Positions 44,030 through 51,150 of a DNA stretch of 64,000 bases are shown piece by piece; positions within the stretch are counted from its first letter, which is position 1; each line of letters opens with the position of its first letter. Under the pieces are notes generated by a model, which had not been told where the DNA came from, ran no database searches, and saw nothing but the letters and a program-made list of their open reading frames with translations. The stretch is from Flavobacterium terrigena (GTDB taxonomy: Bacteria > Bacteroidota > Bacteroidia > Flavobacteriales > Flavobacteriaceae), in NCBI RefSeq assembly GCF_900108955.1, contig NZ_FNYA01000001.1, positions 672,722 through 736,721 on the forward strand, written 5' to 3'. A program made the translations under genes and the position numbers.

Positions 44030-44671
44030 ATGGACATCTTTATTTATTTATTCATCGCCTTATTTTCAGTATTAAATCCAATTGGAACTGTTCCAATATT
44101 TGTAGGATTAACACAAGGTTATACGGCTTCGGAACGTTCTAAAACTTCACTTGTCACTTCAATTAATGTATTTATCATTTTAATGATTTCGTTTTTTGTG
44201 GGACAATATGTTTTATCTTTTTTCGGAATTACGATTACTGCGTTGAGAATTGCTGGTGGAATTATTATTGCTAGTTCAGGGTTTTCTTTACTAAACGGTA
44301 ATTTTAGCAAGAATAAAGGAATCAATAAAAAAGTACAAAAAGAAGCAGAAGCGCGTCAACATATTGCGCTAACACCTTTAGCTATGCCGATGTTAGCTGG
44401 TCCTGGTTCTATATCTCTATTAATTGCGTATTATCAAGAATTAGGCGAATCCGGAGGTGTAATTACAACAACAGAAATCTTATTTTCTTGTTTAGCAATT
44501 TTAGCTGTAGCGGCTTTAATTTATATCGTTTTAAGAAGTGCACATTATTTAGCAAAAATATTAGGTTCATCAGGAATTGTTGCGATTTCTCGCATCATCG
44601 GTTTCTTAACGATTGCCATCGGAATTCAGTATATTATTAGCGCTACTTTGAGTATTATTAGAGGAATTTAA
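44030..44671 (+). CDS. MarC family integral membrane protein
   Basis: This 213-residue protein has six membrane helices and matches MarC/YchE. It has FIALFSVLNPIGTVPIFVGL at the N-terminus, ITALRIAGGIIIASSGFSLL, and IALTPLAMPMLAGPGSISLL in the middle. The NPIGTVPIF and TPLAMPMLAGPG repeats are the family hallmark and suggest an inverted-repeat transporter fold. The role is not established, as the early link to multiple drug resistance was withdrawn. It is a single-gene unit with a strong bidirectional terminator downstream. Confidence 0.93.
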   Translation: MDIFIYLFIALFSVLNPIGTVPIFVGLTQGYTASERSKTSLVTSINVFIILMISFFVGQYVLSFFGITITALRIAGGIIIASSGFSLLNGNFSKNKGINKKVQKEAEARQHIALTPLAMPMLAGPGSISLLIAYYQELGESGGVITTTEILFSCLAILAVAALIYIVLRSAHYLAKILGSSGIVAISRIIGFLTIAIGIQYIISATLSIIRGI

Positions 44672-44700
44672 TTTACGATTTGTGATTTCCGATTTACGGA
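44672..44700 (-). repeat. AAATCGTAAAT word repeat (inverted copy)
   Basis: On the minus strand TCCGTAAATCGGAAATCACA followed by AATCGTAAA repeats the words seen at 10486-10517. It lies directly after the marC-like stop codon. Confidence 0.55.
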
Positions 44701-44711
44701 ATTTTAAAATA

Positions 44712-44748
44712 AAAAAAACCGATTTCTTAATTTGAAATCGGTTTTTTT
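44712..44748. terminator. Bidirectional terminator between marC-like and amidinohydrolase genes
   Basis: AAAACCGATTTC pairs with GAAATCGGTTTT around the loop TTAATTT. Runs of A and T on either side make it work in both directions. Confidence 0.85.
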
Positions 44749-44767
44749 ATTTTTGAACACTTTCTTA

Positions 44768-45706
44768 TTACTCTTCTTTTGGTAAGAAAACTTCCGCCAT
44801 CATACAACGTGCGCTTCCACCACCACAAGCTTCAATAGTATCTAAATTGACATGTAATATTTCGCAGTGTTTTTCAATTTTATCAATTTGAGCTTTTGTT
44901 AAACTATTAAAAGCAGAATCACTCATTACTAAGTAACGTTTATCATCCTTACCACGAACTTGTAACATATTTCCAGCGAATTTGTTTACTTGTTCTTCCG
45001 TGATTAAAATAATTTCTTTTCCATCCGCTTTTAGGTTTTCTAAAACCATTTTACGCTCTTTTTTATCGTCAATAGAATCTGCACAAACAATAGCAAAAGT
45101 TTCAGCAACACTCATCATTACATTCGTATGATAAATCACTTTTCTTTCACCATTAACCGTTTGGAACGCTTCGAAAATAATTGGCGACATGTCAAAATCT
45201 TCACAAAACTCAATGAAAATTTCTTCATCAGCTCTTGGAGAAAGTGCACAATACGCTTTGTTGAATTCTCTATCTAAAATTAAACTTCCTGTTCCTTCTA
45301 AAAATATATCATCTTCTTCTGCAGAAGTATAATCCATAATTTCAGTAATTTCGAAACCTTTATCTTCCAAAACATCTAAAATATCTTCTCTTCTTTCTAA
45401 TCTTCTGTTTTCGGCAAACATAGGATATAAAGCTACATCACCAGTTTCGTGAAAAGAAATCCAATTGTTTGGAAAAATACTATCTGGCGTGTCAGGTTCT
45501 TTTTTGTCTTGAATCACAATTACGTTTACACCAACGCTTTTTAGTTTTTCTACAAAAGCATCAAATTCTTGAATGGCTTTAAAGTTTACCGTTTCTGGAT
45601 TTCCATGATCTAAAACCTTTTGGTAAAAGTTGTTCACAGCCGTTTGTTCGTTCATGCGAAATGCAACTGGACGAATCATTAATATGGTGTTAGTAGTTTG
45701 TCTCAT
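44768..45706 (-). CDS. ctlX: Amidinotransferase-fold hydrolase (CtlX / citrulline-utilisation type)
   Basis: This 312-residue protein has the pentein fold of arginine deiminase and DDAH. It begins TNTILMIRPVAFRMNEQTAV, typical of CtlX-type proteins. It has SIFPNNWISFHETGDVALYP with a conserved Asn/His region, and DDIFLEGTGSLILDREF with the catalytic acidic residues. CGGGSARCMMAEVFLP at the end has the likely nucleophile Cys. CtlX was described in Francisella as a citrulline-using hydrolase. Here the neighbour is an arginase gene (45766-46719), so a role in arginine or citrulline breakdown is likely. The exact substrate is not proven. Confidence 0.85.
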   Translation of the reverse strand: MRQTTNTILMIRPVAFRMNEQTAVNNFYQKVLDHGNPETVNFKAIQEFDAFVEKLKSVGVNVIVIQDKKEPDTPDSIFPNNWISFHETGDVALYPMFAENRRLERREDILDVLEDKGFEITEIMDYTSAEEDDIFLEGTGSLILDREFNKAYCALSPRADEEIFIEFCEDFDMSPIIFEAFQTVNGERKVIYHTNVMMSVAETFAIVCADSIDDKKERKMVLENLKADGKEIILITEEQVNKFAGNMLQVRGKDDKRYLVMSDSAFNSLTKAQIDKIEKHCEILHVNLDTIEACGGGSARCMMAEVFLPKEE

Positions 45707-45765
45707 TTTTTTATTTATTAAGAATCCAAAAAATTATTTTTTAAAGCGTACTCTTTCAACTAAAA

Positions 45766-46719
45766 TTAGTCATTTAAAGTATCAAGTACCGATTCAACTA
45801 AATTCATAGTAACTTCTGCCATTTTATTGACTTTCTCGTCTAAACACGGATTTACTTCTACAAATTCAATACACACCGTTTTTTTATTTTTTGCGAATGA
45901 AATTAAAATTTCATTTGCTTCTTCAGGACTAATTCCATTTTTAACAGGAGTTCCTGTTCCGTGAGAAGTCATTTCAGGATCCATAGAATCTACATCAAAT
46001 GAAACATAAATAATATCACAATCGCTTAATTTCGTCTCAATTTCATTCATAATTACTGAAATTCCTTTTGTACGAAGTTCGGCAACTGGATAATTTTTAA
46101 TTTGAAGACGATCCATGATTTTATTTTCCTGATCTTCTGTATCTCTAACGGCGATATATACGATATCTTCAGCATTTGCTTTCGGTGCAATTCCTCCAAC
46201 TTGTTTTAATTTTTCCCAATACTGAATAGTTTCTTCAGATAAGTCATTCAATTTACAAGGCAAATTATCTTCATTAAGTGCAGTAGCCAAAGGCATTCCG
46301 TGCATATTTCCTGAAGGAGTTGTATATGGCGTGTGAATATCGGCATGAGCATCAACCCAAACGATACCTAATCTTTTTGCTGGAAATGCTGATTTGATTC
46401 CGGCAATAGTTCCACCAGCTGAACCGTGATCGGCAGCTAAAATTAGAGGGAATTTATTATTTAAAAGTAAGGTTGAAACTTTGTCGTTTAATGCATTGTA
46501 AACCGCTAATAATCCGTCAATTCGTTTCGCATATTTGTATTCAGTTGGACTGTCTAATAAATAATTAACATCCTTTATTTCTTCAATGAGATAGTCACCA
46601 AAAAGAGATTTTTCGTTTTTCCTGGCTGCTGTAACAATGGCGTCTGGTCCAAGAGAAGCTCCTCGTGTTCCTGCCGTAATTTCAGATCTATTTATTAAAA
46701 GTACTATATCTTTACTCAT
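45766..46719 (-). CDS. Arginase family ureohydrolase
   Basis: This 317-residue enzyme has the four binuclear manganese motifs: AADHGSAGGTIAG, GIVWVDAHADIHTPYTTPSG, YVSFDVDSMDPEMTSHGTGT and FVEVNPCLDE. It starts IVLLINRSEITAGTRGASLG, as in Bacteroidetes arginases, and would split L-arginine to ornithine and urea. Agmatinase or formimidoglutamase activity is possible but less likely given the hydrolase gene downstream. The intergenic gap of 59 bases suggests co-transcription with the CtlX-like gene. A TATATTTG -7 element lies 25 bases before the ATG. Confidence 0.92.
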   Translation of the reverse strand: MSKDIVLLINRSEITAGTRGASLGPDAIVTAARKNEKSLFGDYLIEEIKDVNYLLDSPTEYKYAKRIDGLLAVYNALNDKVSTLLLNNKFPLILAADHGSAGGTIAGIKSAFPAKRLGIVWVDAHADIHTPYTTPSGNMHGMPLATALNEDNLPCKLNDLSEETIQYWEKLKQVGGIAPKANAEDIVYIAVRDTEDQENKIMDRLQIKNYPVAELRTKGISVIMNEIETKLSDCDIIYVSFDVDSMDPEMTSHGTGTPVKNGISPEEANEILISFAKNKKTVCIEFVEVNPCLDEKVNKMAEVTMNLVESVLDTLND

Positions 46720-46744
46720 AAAATTTAAAATGTTCGATAAGTTA

Positions 46745-46752
46745 CAAATATA
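46745..46752 (-). promoter_or_regulatory. -7 element of the arginase operon
   Basis: On the minus strand TATATTTG fits TAnnTTTG. The place of the -33 element reads TTT. Confidence 0.45.
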
Positions 46753-46849
46753 GAAAAATGCAAACGATTGAAAAAGTTTGTACGTTTCTTTTACATTAAT
46801 AATTTAATTGTTAACAAATTATTAATTTCCTAATACAATTTATTTTATG

Positions 46850-46880
46850 TTGCAAATTGATTACTAATGATTTACCTTTG
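46850..46880 (+). promoter_or_regulatory. Promoter of the coiled-coil protein gene
   Basis: TTG (46850-46852) is followed after 20 bases by TACCTTTG (46873-46880), close to TTG-N19-TAnnTTTG. The ATG is at 46904. Confidence 0.6.
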
Positions 46881-46903
46881 AGAAAACTCAAAAATTATTT
46901 ATC

Positions 46904-47281
46904 ATGGGATTATCAAATTTTTTTAGCTCATTATTTGGAAAAGCTAAACAATCAGCAGAAACTGCTAGTGAAAATATTTCTGAATTTGCAGATTCTGCAA
47001 TGGATAAAGCTACAGAAGTTGTCGCTGATGTGAAAGAAAAAGTAGGAGAAGTTGCTGAAACAGCTTCTGCAAAATTAGATGAAATGGGTGTGCCAGAACA
47101 AGTTTCTCAGCTGGTAGATTCAGCAAAAGATAAAATTGCGGAAGCAACAGATTGGGCAGAAGAAAAAGCAGCAGTTGCTAAAGAAAAAATTGCTGATGTT
47201 GTAGAATCTGTTGAAGCCAAAGTAGAAGACTTAACTGGAAACAAAACGGAAGAAACTCCGCCTACTGAAGAAGCTAAGTAA
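46904..47281 (+). CDS. Small Ala/Glu/Lys-rich amphipathic helical protein
   Basis: This 125-residue protein starts GLSNFFSSLFGKAKQSAETA. The rest is nearly continuous helix with repeating units of about 11 residues, such as DKATEVVADVKEKVGEVAET and DKIAEATDWAEEKAAVAKEK. This resembles YtxH-like, LEA-like or apolipoprotein-like repeats. It has no signal peptide and no Cys. Proteins of this make-up are often stress- or surface-associated in Flavobacteriaceae, but no function is proven. It has its own promoter and shares a strong terminator with the mannose-1-phosphate guanylyltransferase gene. Confidence 0.8.
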   Translation: MGLSNFFSSLFGKAKQSAETASENISEFADSAMDKATEVVADVKEKVGEVAETASAKLDEMGVPEQVSQLVDSAKDKIAEATDWAEEKAAVAKEKIADVVESVEAKVEDLTGNKTEETPPTEEAK

Positions 47282-47290
47282 TAAAAATTA

Positions 47291-47318
47291 AAAAGGCTCC
47301 GAAAATTTCGGAGCCTTT
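47291..47318. terminator. Bidirectional terminator
   Basis: AAAAGGCTCCGA pairs with TCGGAGCCTTTT around AAATT, with a T-run after it. It serves the coiled-coil gene (plus) and the guanylyltransferase gene (minus, stop at 47321). Confidence 0.9.
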
Positions 47319-47320
47319 TT

Positions 47321-48379
47321 TTATAGACTTAACTTACCTACAATTTTCTTAATATCTTGTTCTTTAGATTTCGGATAAATAAAAAGTACATTTTCTTTAT
47401 CTACGATAATGTAATCTCTTAAACCATCAATAACTACAAGTTTTTTACCTTCTGTTCTGATAATGTTGTGAGTTGCATTTTCTAAATACACAGTAGCATT
47501 AACAATGGCATTATTAGCTTCATCTTTGTCTAATTTATCGTATAATGAACCCCAAGTTCCTAAATCATTCCAATCAAAAGTAGCAGACAAAACAAAAACA
47601 TTTTGTGCTTTTTCTAAAATAGCATAGTCAATTGAAATATTTTCTGCTAAAGGATAATTTTCAGCAATAAATGCTTTTTCATCAGGTGTATTGTAAGCGT
47701 CAAATCCATTTAAAAAGTGAGCGTACATTTCAGGTTGAAAACTTTCAAATGCTTTTAAAATTGAAGTTGCACTCCAAATAAAAATTCCAGCATTCCATAA
47801 GAAATTTCGACTTTGAATGAATTTTTGAGCCGTTTTATAATCCGGTTTTTCTCTAAATTGAACAACTTTTTTAATCAATCTAGAATCTAATTTATCGTAC
47901 TCAATATAACCATAACCTGTGTTTGGAAAAGTTGGCAAAATGCCTAAAGTCATTAAGGTATCTTGTGTTTCACAATAGTTAAAAGACTGTTTTAGGTTGG
48001 CTGCAAATTGCATTTCGTCTTCAATCCAATGATCACTTGGCGCCACTAAAATTAAGGCATCTGGGTTTTGTTTTTTAATTTTTAGAGAGGCGTATAAAAT
48101 ACAGGGTGCAGTATTTCTCATCGCTGGTTCTAAAATAACTTGCTCTGGTTTAACAGAAGGAAGTTGTTCTAAAACGATATCGTTATAACTCTCATTTGTT
48201 AGAATTAAAATATTTTCTTTTGGAATAATTTGCGATAAACGACTAAAAGTTTTCTGAATTAGCGTTTCTCCTGTTCCTAACATATCATGAAATTGCTTCG
48301 GATATTCAGCCGTACTTACTGGCCAAAATCTCGAACCAACTCCACCCGCCATCAAGATGGCATAATAATTCTTATTCAT
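47321..48379 (-). CDS. manC: Mannose-1-phosphate guanylyltransferase
   Basis: This 352-residue nucleotidyltransferase makes GDP-mannose from GTP and mannose 1-phosphate. It begins YAILMAGGVGSRFWPVSTAE, followed by YPKQFHD, the GGxGxRxWPxS loop and PKQF motif of the family. EPAMRNTAPC follows, then LVAPSDHWIED, and FREKPDYKTAQKFI is the sugar-binding FxEKP block. The C-terminal isomerase domain of bifunctional ManC/AlgA proteins is absent. It is not in the capsule cluster but would supply GDP-mannose (or precursors of fucose-type sugars) to cell-surface glycans. It is followed by a shared terminator. Confidence 0.95.
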   Translation of the reverse strand: MNKNYYAILMAGGVGSRFWPVSTAEYPKQFHDMLGTGETLIQKTFSRLSQIIPKENILILTNESYNDIVLEQLPSVKPEQVILEPAMRNTAPCILYASLKIKKQNPDALILVAPSDHWIEDEMQFAANLKQSFNYCETQDTLMTLGILPTFPNTGYGYIEYDKLDSRLIKKVVQFREKPDYKTAQKFIQSRNFLWNAGIFIWSATSILKAFESFQPEMYAHFLNGFDAYNTPDEKAFIAENYPLAENISIDYAILEKAQNVFVLSATFDWNDLGTWGSLYDKLDKDEANNAIVNATVYLENATHNIIRTEGKKLVVIDGLRDYIIVDKENVLFIYPKSKEQDIKKIVGKLSL

Positions 48380-48411
48380 ATATTTTTAGTTTTAAAGCTA
48401 TTGAATTTGCT

Positions 48412-49011
48412 TTAATTTGAAATCACTTCTACTTCTGCATTCGGTTGAAATAGGAACATTCTTCCTGAACTTACCTCTAAGCATTCATATCGTTTGACAC
48501 GTAATGCAATCTTTTTAAATACTTTTCCATTTTTAATTCGGAACGTACTCCCGTATGGAATTTCAAAGATATAATTATTCTCTGTATTTCTTTCATCAAA
48601 TTGTTTTAATGCTAAAGACAAAGTTGCATCCGTATCAGAACTCGCTTTCGGATTTCTAAAATGTCTTGCCATTAAAGGTAAAATTTGATGCGGAAAAATC
48701 TCTGGTCGAATAAATGGAATCATTAAATGTTGAAACGTAATTTTCCATTCTGTTCCGTGAGGCAAAATATTTCTACCGTATTTTTCAAACGCCACCAAAT
48801 GTGCAATTTCATGAATCAACGTCATTAGAAATCGGTATTTATTCAAATTGGCATTTACTGTAATTTGATGAAAACCATCAGGATGTCTACGATAATCGCC
48901 ATGACGCGTATTTCGCTCATTTACAATTTTCAAGTGAACGTGATTTTGTTTAATCAATTCGAAAACTGGTTCAACGGCATGCTCTGGCAGATATTTTTGT
49001 AATACGTTCAA
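48412..49011 (-). CDS. SprT-like zinc metallopeptidase-domain protein, TTG start
   Basis: This 199-residue protein begins NVLQKYLPEHAVEPVFELI and has the metal site LMTLIHEIAHLVAFEKYGR (HExxH), as in the SprT/WLM group. The C-terminal half keeps FEIPYGSTFRIKNGKVFKK, with beta strands, but none of the Cys pairs of a zinc ribbon. The function is unknown. The start is odd: the only in-frame start that keeps the conserved N-terminus is TTG (49009-49011), and a TAG codon lies directly before it. The repeat of the second four-helix-bundle cassette ends here, so the original ATG was perhaps lost when the cassette came in. Confidence 0.87.
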   Translation of the reverse strand: MNVLQKYLPEHAVEPVFELIKQNHVHLKIVNERNTRHGDYRRHPDGFHQITVNANLNKYRFLMTLIHEIAHLVAFEKYGRNILPHGTEWKITFQHLMIPFIRPEIFPHQILPLMARHFRNPKASSDTDATLSLALKQFDERNTENNYIFEIPYGSTFRIKNGKVFKKIALRVKRYECLEVSSGRMFLFQPNAEVEVISN

Positions 49012-49012
49012 C

Positions 49013-49042
49013 TAAATTATGAGTTATAAATTATGAGTTATT
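49013..49042 (+). repeat. Left terminal repeat of the second cassette
   Basis: The word AATTATGAGTTAT occurs twice in tandem. The last codons and stop of the four-helix-bundle gene lie inside it. Confidence 0.65.
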
Positions 49043-49387
49043 CTTCTTTGTGGTTATAATAATACTTCTTAAAATCTTTAAGACTTCGTTACAACTTGGA
49101 TAAATAGAATCAAAATCTTCATTTGAAATATAATTTGTTTCTTTCAAAAGCTCTAGCCAATACATTGACTCATCACATTCTTTTTGAGAAATTGAAAGTT
49201 TATGAATAAAGTCTGCTTTACTTTGAGCATTAATTGCTTCTCTAACATTTGCCCCAACTGAGGTAATTGAACGAAGTAATTGCTTACTCATTACAAATTC
49301 TTTTTTCTCATTTACTAAATTTTTATAAAAATTAACTCCCAAAATAGCTAACTCAAAACTTTTAGTTTTAATAATACTTCCACTCAT
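49031..49387 (-). CDS. Four-helix-bundle protein (second copy, other subgroup)
   Basis: This 118-residue, wholly helical protein is of the S23-like four-helix-bundle family. The hallmark region is RSITSVGANVREAINAQSKA instead of SIPSNIAEGSGR, so it belongs to a different subgroup from the protein at 7811-8158. The SVGANVREA form is frequent in Bacteroidetes genomes as orphan genes. DESMYWLELLKETNYIS near the C-terminus is also typical. It is flanked by inverted repeats and separates two genes that are otherwise packed on the same strand. The function is unknown. Nucleic-acid binding is inferred from the family. Confidence 0.88.
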   Translation of the reverse strand: MSGSIIKTKSFELAILGVNFYKNLVNEKKEFVMSKQLLRSITSVGANVREAINAQSKADFIHKLSISQKECDESMYWLELLKETNYISNEDFDSIYPSCNEVLKILRSIIITTKKNNS

Positions 49388-49414
49388 AACTTTTAATTCT
49401 TAACTTATAACTAA
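49384..49414 (-). repeat. Right terminal repeat of the second cassette
   Basis: On the minus strand it holds AGTTATAAG and AGTTATGAG words and directly follows the SDR stop codon. Confidence 0.6.
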
Positions 49415-50098
49415 TTAAGGCGTTGAAGAGCTAACTTGCAACACTTTTCCGTTATAATATTTATTCCCTGTTAAAGCGAAATTATAAATATAATCAGCCA
49501 TTTCTTTTGCAGAAATTGGCGCTTCGTAACCCGGAAAAGCTTCTTGCAACATCTCTGTGTTTACGGCTCCAAGTGCTAAAACATTAAAAGCAATTCCGTT
49601 TTCTTTGTATTCTTCCGCAAGCAATTCCGATAATGTAATTACGGCTCCTTTACTTGAACTATAAGCTGAAAGTCCAGCAAACTTCATACTTCCTTGAATT
49701 CCACCCATTGAACTTATTGTCACTACATGACTTCCTTTTTCCATAAATGGAATACAGATTTTGGTCAATTCGGCCACAGCAAAAACATTTACTTTATAGA
49801 TATTTTGAAATTCTTGTGTGGTAATTTCAGTGAAATTTTTATGTAATAAACTTCCCGCATTATGAATTAAAACATCAACTTTTTTCCAAGTTTTCGAAAC
49901 AAATTCGTTCACTTGTTGCAACTGATTTTCGTCTGAAATATCAATTGGCAAACACGTAATATTTTCGTGATCTATTAACTTTTGTGGTGTTCTACGAGAA
50001 ATAGCTAAGACATTATGACCAGTATTTGCAAACTGCAGTGCCATTTCGTATCCAATTCCACGTGAAGTTCCTGTGATAATTATATTTTTACTTAACAT
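49415..50098 (-). CDS. Short-chain dehydrogenase/reductase (SDR)
   Basis: This 227-residue classical SDR begins KNIIITGTSRGIGYEMALQF (the TGxxxGIG cofactor motif). It has VLIHNAGSLL (the NAG motif), VVTISSMGG with the catalytic Ser, and YSSSKGAVITLSEL with Tyr-x3-Lys. FNVLALGAVNTEMLQEAFPG follows. The substrate is unknown, and NADPH use is likely given the Arg after TGTS. It overlaps the M28 peptidase gene by 11 bases, so they are co-transcribed. It also directly precedes the second four-helix-bundle cassette. Confidence 0.9.
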   Translation of the reverse strand: MLSKNIIITGTSRGIGYEMALQFANTGHNVLAISRRTPQKLIDHENITCLPIDISDENQLQQVNEFVSKTWKKVDVLIHNAGSLLHKNFTEITTQEFQNIYKVNVFAVAELTKICIPFMEKGSHVVTISSMGGIQGSMKFAGLSAYSSSKGAVITLSELLAEEYKENGIAFNVLALGAVNTEMLQEAFPGYEAPISAKEMADYIYNFALTGNKYYNGKVLQVSSSTP

Positions 50099-51068
50099 TT
50101 AGTTTAATTTCTTTCGTTGGTGCATTCATCATTTTCTCTAAAACTGGAATCGTTTTATTTACGATTGTTGTAATATGAGCTGTATTCATTAATTCGAATT
50201 CATCATCTGGTTGGTGATAAAACTGGAAGTTTTCGAAATCGAATGTCGAAACCGTTTGAGCTGGCACATTAAATTCGTCATAAAACGGAAAATTATCTGA
50301 AGCTCTAAACAACATGTATTTTGTTTCAACTGGAAGATATCCTACTAATTTATCACCTGAATATTCGTTCATTTTCGCAGCCATATTACTTTTCCCGAAA
50401 CCAGTAATATACATCAACATATCTCTGTTTTGCATTGGCACACCAACCATTTCATAATTAAACATAAAATATAAATTCATGTTTTGTTGTTTCAATTTAG
50501 CTGCTAAATGTTTAGAACCTAGCAAGCCTTTTTCTTCTGCAGAAAAAAACACTAACAATAAACTTCTTTTATTAGATTTTGAGTGTGCGAAGTATTTTGC
50601 AACTTCTGAAACCGAAGTTGTTCCTGCTGCGTTATCATTAGCACCATTGGCAATATTATCACCATTTACGGCAGAAATTTTACCTATATGATCGTAATGC
50701 GCACCAATAATTACAAACTCGTTTTTTAATTTTGGGTCAGTTCCTTCAATGTAACCCACGATATTATATGATGTTTTATCAAAATTTGAAAGTGTATCGC
50801 GATATGTTTTGAAATAAGGTTTGATACCATTTTCTTTCAACAAATTCTCTAAATAGATTGAAGCTTTTTCGATTCCTTTACTTCCAGAATCTCTTCCTTC
50901 TAACTCATCTGAAGTAAGAAATTTTAAGGTTTTTGAAACATCTGCTTCTTTTGCAAAAGCGATTACTTCTGTTGATTTGTTTTCTTTTACTTCAGGAGTT
51001 GATAACATTTTAGATGGTCCGCAAGACAACATCACTAATCCGAAAGCAACAATAAATATTTTGTTCAT
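50088..51068 (-). CDS. M28 family zinc aminopeptidase, lipoprotein
   Basis: This 326-residue exported peptidase begins NKIFIVAFGLVMLSCGPSKM, with a lipobox Cys near residue 17, so it is probably tethered in the periplasm or at the outer membrane. The M28 zinc site is visible: VIIGAHYDHIG, NGANDNAAGTTSVSEVAKYF and FFSAEEKGLLGSKHLA (the Glu-Glu pair). ASDNFPFYDEFNVPAQTVST and FENFQFYHQPDDE near the end carry the last ligand. It would remove N-terminal amino acids from peptides. It is separated from the pdh genes upstream by a terminator. Confidence 0.93.
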   Translation of the reverse strand: MNKIFIVAFGLVMLSCGPSKMLSTPEVKENKSTEVIAFAKEADVSKTLKFLTSDELEGRDSGSKGIEKASIYLENLLKENGIKPYFKTYRDTLSNFDKTSYNIVGYIEGTDPKLKNEFVIIGAHYDHIGKISAVNGDNIANGANDNAAGTTSVSEVAKYFAHSKSNKRSLLLVFFSAEEKGLLGSKHLAAKLKQQNMNLYFMFNYEMVGVPMQNRDMLMYITGFGKSNMAAKMNEYSGDKLVGYLPVETKYMLFRASDNFPFYDEFNVPAQTVSTFDFENFQFYHQPDDEFELMNTAHITTIVNKTIPVLEKMMNAPTKEIKLNVK

Positions 51069-51092
51069 ATTTTTAAATTTTAGTAAAAATAA

Positions 51093-51128
51093 AAAAATCC
51101 CGTCAAGTATTTACAAGACGGGATTTTT
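51093..51128 (-). terminator. Rho-independent terminator of the pdh genes
   Basis: AAAAATCCCGTC pairs perfectly with GACGGGATTTTT (12 bases) around a 12-base loop. It lies 22 bases after the E2 stop codon. Confidence 0.9.
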
Positions 51129-51150
51129 ATTTATGTATTTTATGAAAAAA

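Larger units (their letters stand above)
49012..49414. mobile_element. Second candidate four-helix-bundle cassette
   Basis: The gap between the SDR gene and the SprT-like gene is one unit. The left end (about 49013-49042) repeats the word AATTATGAGTTAT twice. The right end (about 49384-49414), read on the other strand, has TTAGTTATAAGTTAAGAATT and then AAAAGTTATGAG. These are imperfect inverted repeats of the same words. It begins straight after the SDR stop codon and ends at the first codon of the next gene. Mobility is inferred from the layout shared with 7741-8219. Confidence 0.5.
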
